Assembly: GCA_035048495.1 (NCBI GenBank)
Contig: CM068549.1
Location: forward strand, 19,129,103 to 19,193,102
Direction of reading: 5' to 3'
Length of the DNA: 64,000 nt
Source of the DNA: Euptelea pleiosperma
Lineage: Eukaryota > Streptophyta > Magnoliopsida > Ranunculales > Eupteleaceae
This document shows positions 60,960 through 64,000 of this stretch, piece by piece (the stretch's first letter is position 1; the number at the start of each line of letters is the position of its first letter). The notes under the pieces are model-generated. The model was not told where the DNA came from, made no database searches, and was given only the letters and a program-made list of their open reading frames with translations. The translations under genes and the position numbers were made by a program.

Positions 60960-61433
60960 CTTTCTGACGAGTAAATTAAACTTCAATCACAGCGTTCTGA
61001 CAATTGCTTCTGTCACAATGAAAATCACAGGCCACGTGGCACACTCTTAATGGACATTGACCGTAGGGATGTGTTGGCCTGTCCGTCAATGGACCTCTAA
61101 ACCAAAAATCCTGATTAGTGATTTACAACATTTGGATCTATGTACCCAAATAATGCTTGAATTCTTACTGTTAAAATCAACCCATGAAAATAACTTCAAT
61201 CGAATCGCTTTAGAAATTACTAATCAAGCTGATTTTTGGTTTACAGGTCCAGATTGGCCAAACTTCAAGAAAACATTTGCTGCTGGCTCGGGGGACTTCA
61301 AATTTTGATGTCCCCCCAACCAAAATATCAGACACGTATGTCAATCCCTTGACCCAACCAGCGTTAAGCCCTGGTTAGTGGTTAACAAAGGTACTTGTCA
61401 TACATTTTGGGAGGGGGACATCAAAGTTTGAAG

Positions 61434-61692
61434 CAAGGTTTAAAGGAGGCCGTTTTAACAGTTTACCGGACTGGGGGATGTTACCGTTAAAACGGCCAGG
61501 GGCAAAAATAGAATTTTTTTTTGAAAAAATGGAAAACAATGGATTTTAACGGTTTTAACTGAATTTAATGGATTTAACGGCCGTTAAAACAAAAAAATGG
61601 CTGTTAAATTAAAAACGTCAACATGTGTTTAAACGGTTTCAACGGAAACGGACTTGGGGCGTTACCGTTTAAACGGCCCTTTTTAAAACCAT
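61434..61692. mobile_element. hAT-like MITE, CAAGG type, about 259 bp
   Basis: GTTTGAAG precedes it and GTTTGAAC follows (7 of 8). It starts CAAGGTTTAAAGGAGGCCG and ends CCTTTTTAAAACCAT. It is inverted relative to its neighbour at 61708. Confidence 0.75.
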
Positions 61693-61707
61693 GTTTGAAC
61701 TTTGAAG

Positions 61708-62101
61708 CATGGTTTTAAAAACGGCCATTTAAGCGGTAATGCCCCAAGCCCGTTTCCGTTAAAACCATTTAAACACGTTTTATCATTTTTGAATTAAAGA
61801 GCCATTTTTTTTGTTTTAACGGCCGTTAAAATCGTTTAAACACCTGTTTAATTCTGAAAATCTTGTGAAAAAAAAAACGGCCGTTAAATCCATTTAATTC
61901 TGTTAAAATCTAATTTTTTTTTTAATTTTTAAATTTTAAAATTTGAATTTCAGCGCCATTTTTTCCATTTTTTGCCGTTAAAATCGTTAAAATCTATTTT
62001 TTTAATTTTTGCCCCTGGCTGTTTCAATCCGTTTTAACGGCCGTTTAAACGGTAAGGCCCCCAGTCCGTTTAACTGTTAAAACGGCCTCCTTCAAACCTT
62101 G
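61708..62101. mobile_element. hAT-like MITE, CATGG/CTTG type, 394 bp
   Basis: An exact 8-bp duplication CTTTGAAG flanks it (61700-61707, 62102-62109). It is very similar throughout to 31783-32212, including GAATTTCAGCGCCA and GTTTCAATCCGTTTTAA. Confidence 0.88.
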
Positions 62102-62337
62102 CTTTGAAGTCCTCCGGGCCGCGAATTTTAAACTTCCATACGGTAGCGTCCACAAAGAGTGTGCCATCTGGCCTGTGATTTTCATTGTCACAGAAGTTTT
62201 ACTCCTGTGTTAGAAGAAGTTGTACTCCTTTACGACGTATAAATCCCTTTCTGAGTGAAAGTTTTTGTTGATCACCGTACAGATATAAACGACTCAGAAG
62301 TCAGAAAGCTAAAAACTCCTTTAATGGTGGTGTGATG

Positions 62338-62543
62338 GGACAAATCTAGTATGAAACATTTACAGACTTAAAAGTATGTAAACAGTGTCAGTACTGTTCG
62401 ATGCCCCTTGAAAAATGTGTTGTTTCAATGTTTTCAATAAAAATATTTTATAAATTAAAAACACGTTTTCCAAGGAGCATTCAATGGTGGATACACTGTT
62501 TGCATACTTTTAAGTCTGTAAATGCTGCATTCTAGATTTGTCC
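62338..62543. mobile_element. GGACAAATC-ended Mutator-like MITE, 206 bp
   Basis: An exact 9-bp duplication GGTGTGATG flanks it (62329-62337, 62544-62552). It starts GGACAAATCTAGTATG and ends CATTCTAGATTTGTCC. The matching upstream DNA of copy 2 at about 51640 lacks it, so it landed after copies 2 and 3 separated. Confidence 0.92.
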
Positions 62544-62723
62544 GGTGTGATGACTGTTTTTTCTGAATTCGGGTGTGATATCGAGCGACTGAGTGATTCC
62601 ACAAGATCTTTCCCTTCTCTCTCTTTTATTTTCATTTTCCTTTTTTCCTTTATTTCTCGGTTTTGAAGTTTGAAGTTTGAAGTTTGAACTTTGAAGCACA
62701 CACTCACTGATCTACATTTGCAG

Positions 62724-63012
62724 ATGGAAACGGTTTGTGTCAGATTCTTGTTTGTTTGTTTTTTCCTCAACATAAGCATCTGTGGGTCATTGCTTCATCA
62801 TAGATAGAGTAGATCTCTCTTAGTTTTATGATTTTAAGCATAATCTACAACTTCTTTTTCGAAGTAACTTCGCATTTGATTTTGGCTAGAATTGGGAAAC
62901 CAGAAACTTGGGGGATGTAAACCCTAGATTACGTGAAGAAGCCATCACTGAAATTAATGCAAGGGCACAGTATCCATCGTTACGGCTCCCTAATCACTTG
63001 ACGACCGACAAG
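62724..63012 (+). CDS. third TOPLESS-like copy, start only (runs off the window)
   Basis: ATGGAAACG (62724-62732) is followed by a donor GTTTGTG and an exon at 62890-63012 equal to parental exon 18. It has the same 24-bp loss as copy 2 and reads NWETRNLGDVNPRLREEA. Its donor GTATGG is good. Here the ATG is preceded by TTTGCAG, so the 9-bp segment could be an internal mini-exon or a shrunken exon 17 instead of a first exon. Later exons would lie beyond 64000. Confidence 0.55.
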
Positions 63013-64000
63013 GTATGGTTTTTACTGATGATCTTAGTTCCTGTTCCACTATTTTATTCTATGCAGGGCCATATTAAACATTTTTTAAAATATAAGCGTA
63101 CTCTTCAAGGTCGCGGGTATAATAGAAAACATCTCTATGTATCGGCGGTTTTAGCCCATTCCCAATCTTGGCTTCTAAGCTTCATAGAAGTGTCATGTCA
63201 TGTTACTTGATTAAATATTATTTGTGGGATGTTAGAATCTAAAAATATTGTTGTTATGGCATTATTAAACAATTTTTCTTACTGTAATCACGATTTTATG
63301 ATCCAAAAATTGCAATTCAGCCAATTCTACTTTGTTTTGATTGATAAATTTGCTATTATACTTGAGCTGGCCTTCTTTTTTTTTATTTTTTTATGATCAA
63401 ATATAGTGCATTTAGGTTAGGTGATGATTGTGTCCTATATGTATATGCTCACAAGTTCCTGACATTTTTTTCCGCCCACTGTGGGAGGATGCCCAAGCTT
63501 GTAAATATTACAGATTGTAAATATTGTTTGATTTACTAGCTGGTAGGGGTGCAGTCAAACCACACCTTAACCACTAAGGAAAAAGAAGGCTTGGATCATT
63601 TTCTCTTTGTTATGTGCCTTGGTGCCCCTACAAGCTTGAATCTCAGGTTTACCTCCCTGTAAGGACAAATACTTTTCGTGTCATTTGTTCAACATTATGC
63701 CTTTGTGTTCTATGGTCCATTTGATGATTAATGTTGTAAGATCAAGAATGTATGATCATTCAGAATTGAGTTGAATGCTTTTTCTAATCCACTTCAAGCT
63801 CAATTTTGGTTTCAATGTGATACCGTGACAATTTCTATGTCAAGATGATCAATACTAGTCCAATGCACAGCTTAATTCATTCATTATTCGAAGTGCTTAT
63901 GAAGATCCATATGGCATATCTTGGATTGGCATTTGATCCATATCAAGCAGAACATAATTAGTATTAGACCGGCTGAGAATGAAGTTAGGAAATATTGCAT
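63013..64000 (+). other. intron-18-like DNA of the third copy
   Basis: TTGGCTTCTAAGCTTC near 63168 matches parental intron 18 at about 43175, and GATCCAAAAATTGCAATTC near 63300 matches copy 2 at about 52181. No exon equal to parental exon 19 appears before the window ends. Confidence 0.7.

Larger units (their letters stand above)
61269..62129. mobile_element. GAGAAAA-type Mutator-like MITE with two hAT-like insertions
   Basis: AAACTTCAA and AAACTTCCA flank it (8 of 9). The left part matches 31041-31225 (GACTTCAAATTTTGATGTCC, CAGACACGTATGTCAA). It is broken at CAAAGTTTGAAG (61433) and resumes with CTTTGAAGTCC (62102) to GGGCCGCGAATTTT. Confidence 0.75.
60969..62227. mobile_element. G-box foldback MITE with three nested insertions
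   Basis: CTTTCTGAC and CTTTACGAC flank it (7 of 9). The left arm CAGGCCACGTGGCACACTC and the right arm GAGTGTGCCATCTGGCCTG pair, as do CTTCTGTCACAATGAAAATC and GATTTTCATTGTCACAGAAG. A GAGAAAA-type element (61269-62129), itself holding two hAT-like MITEs, sits in its right half. Confidence 0.75.

Overview
This is nuclear DNA of a flowering plant. The genes carry spliceosomal introns, the intergenic DNA is AT-rich and packed with transposon relics, and the two recognisable genes are plant housekeeping and transcription genes. I cannot name the species from the sequence.

Two genes are certain. (1) A 40S ribosomal protein S11 (uS17) gene lies on the minus strand, 5178 down to 2057: six coding exons, 160 residues, one GC-AG intron and a telo-box by its 5' end. 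(2) A complete TOPLESS/TOPLESS-related co-repressor gene lies on the plus strand, 37099-47852. Its 25 coding exons join without a frame break into 1132 residues (LisH-CTLH-CRA domain, proline-rich linker, two WD40 propellers), with a TATA box and a leader intron upstream.

Downstream, the 3' half of the TOPLESS gene has been copied. A second locus (about 51.77-57.33 kb) keeps only exons 18-25 but keeps them all open and spliceable. From a short new first exon (ATGGAAACG) it could encode about 406 residues: the end of propeller 1 to 2 linker plus the C-terminal propeller, without the repressor-binding N-terminus. A third copy begins at 62.72 kb and runs off the window. Copies 2 and 3 share upstream DNA that the parent lacks, so truncation came before the second duplication.

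Almost everything from 5.3 to 36.5 kb, plus 48.3-51.5 and 57.5-62.5 kb, is repeats. Most are small non-autonomous inverted-repeat elements. Many have 9-bp target duplications (Mutator-like) or 8-bp duplications with CATGG/CAAGG ends (hAT-like); others have TAA/TTA (PIF/Harbinger-like). The commonest is a roughly 270-bp foldback core with G-boxes (CACGTG) at both ends; its outer arms differ completely between copies yet stay self-complementary within each copy. There are also a solo Gypsy-type LTR (19852-21775), a probable Copia-type solo LTR (about 26320-27900), a LINE relic (10.56-11.03 kb), an LTR plus primer-site relic (58.7-59.5 kb), a roughly 165-bp tandem array (28.15-29.58 kb) and a duplicated block (22.9-24.9 / 25.2-28.0 kb).

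The strongest candidates for something undescribed are the propeller-only TOPLESS derivative, which has stayed open, and the arm-swapping G-box foldback family. All calls come from reading the sequence by eye. Element family names rest on ends and target duplications, not on database matches.
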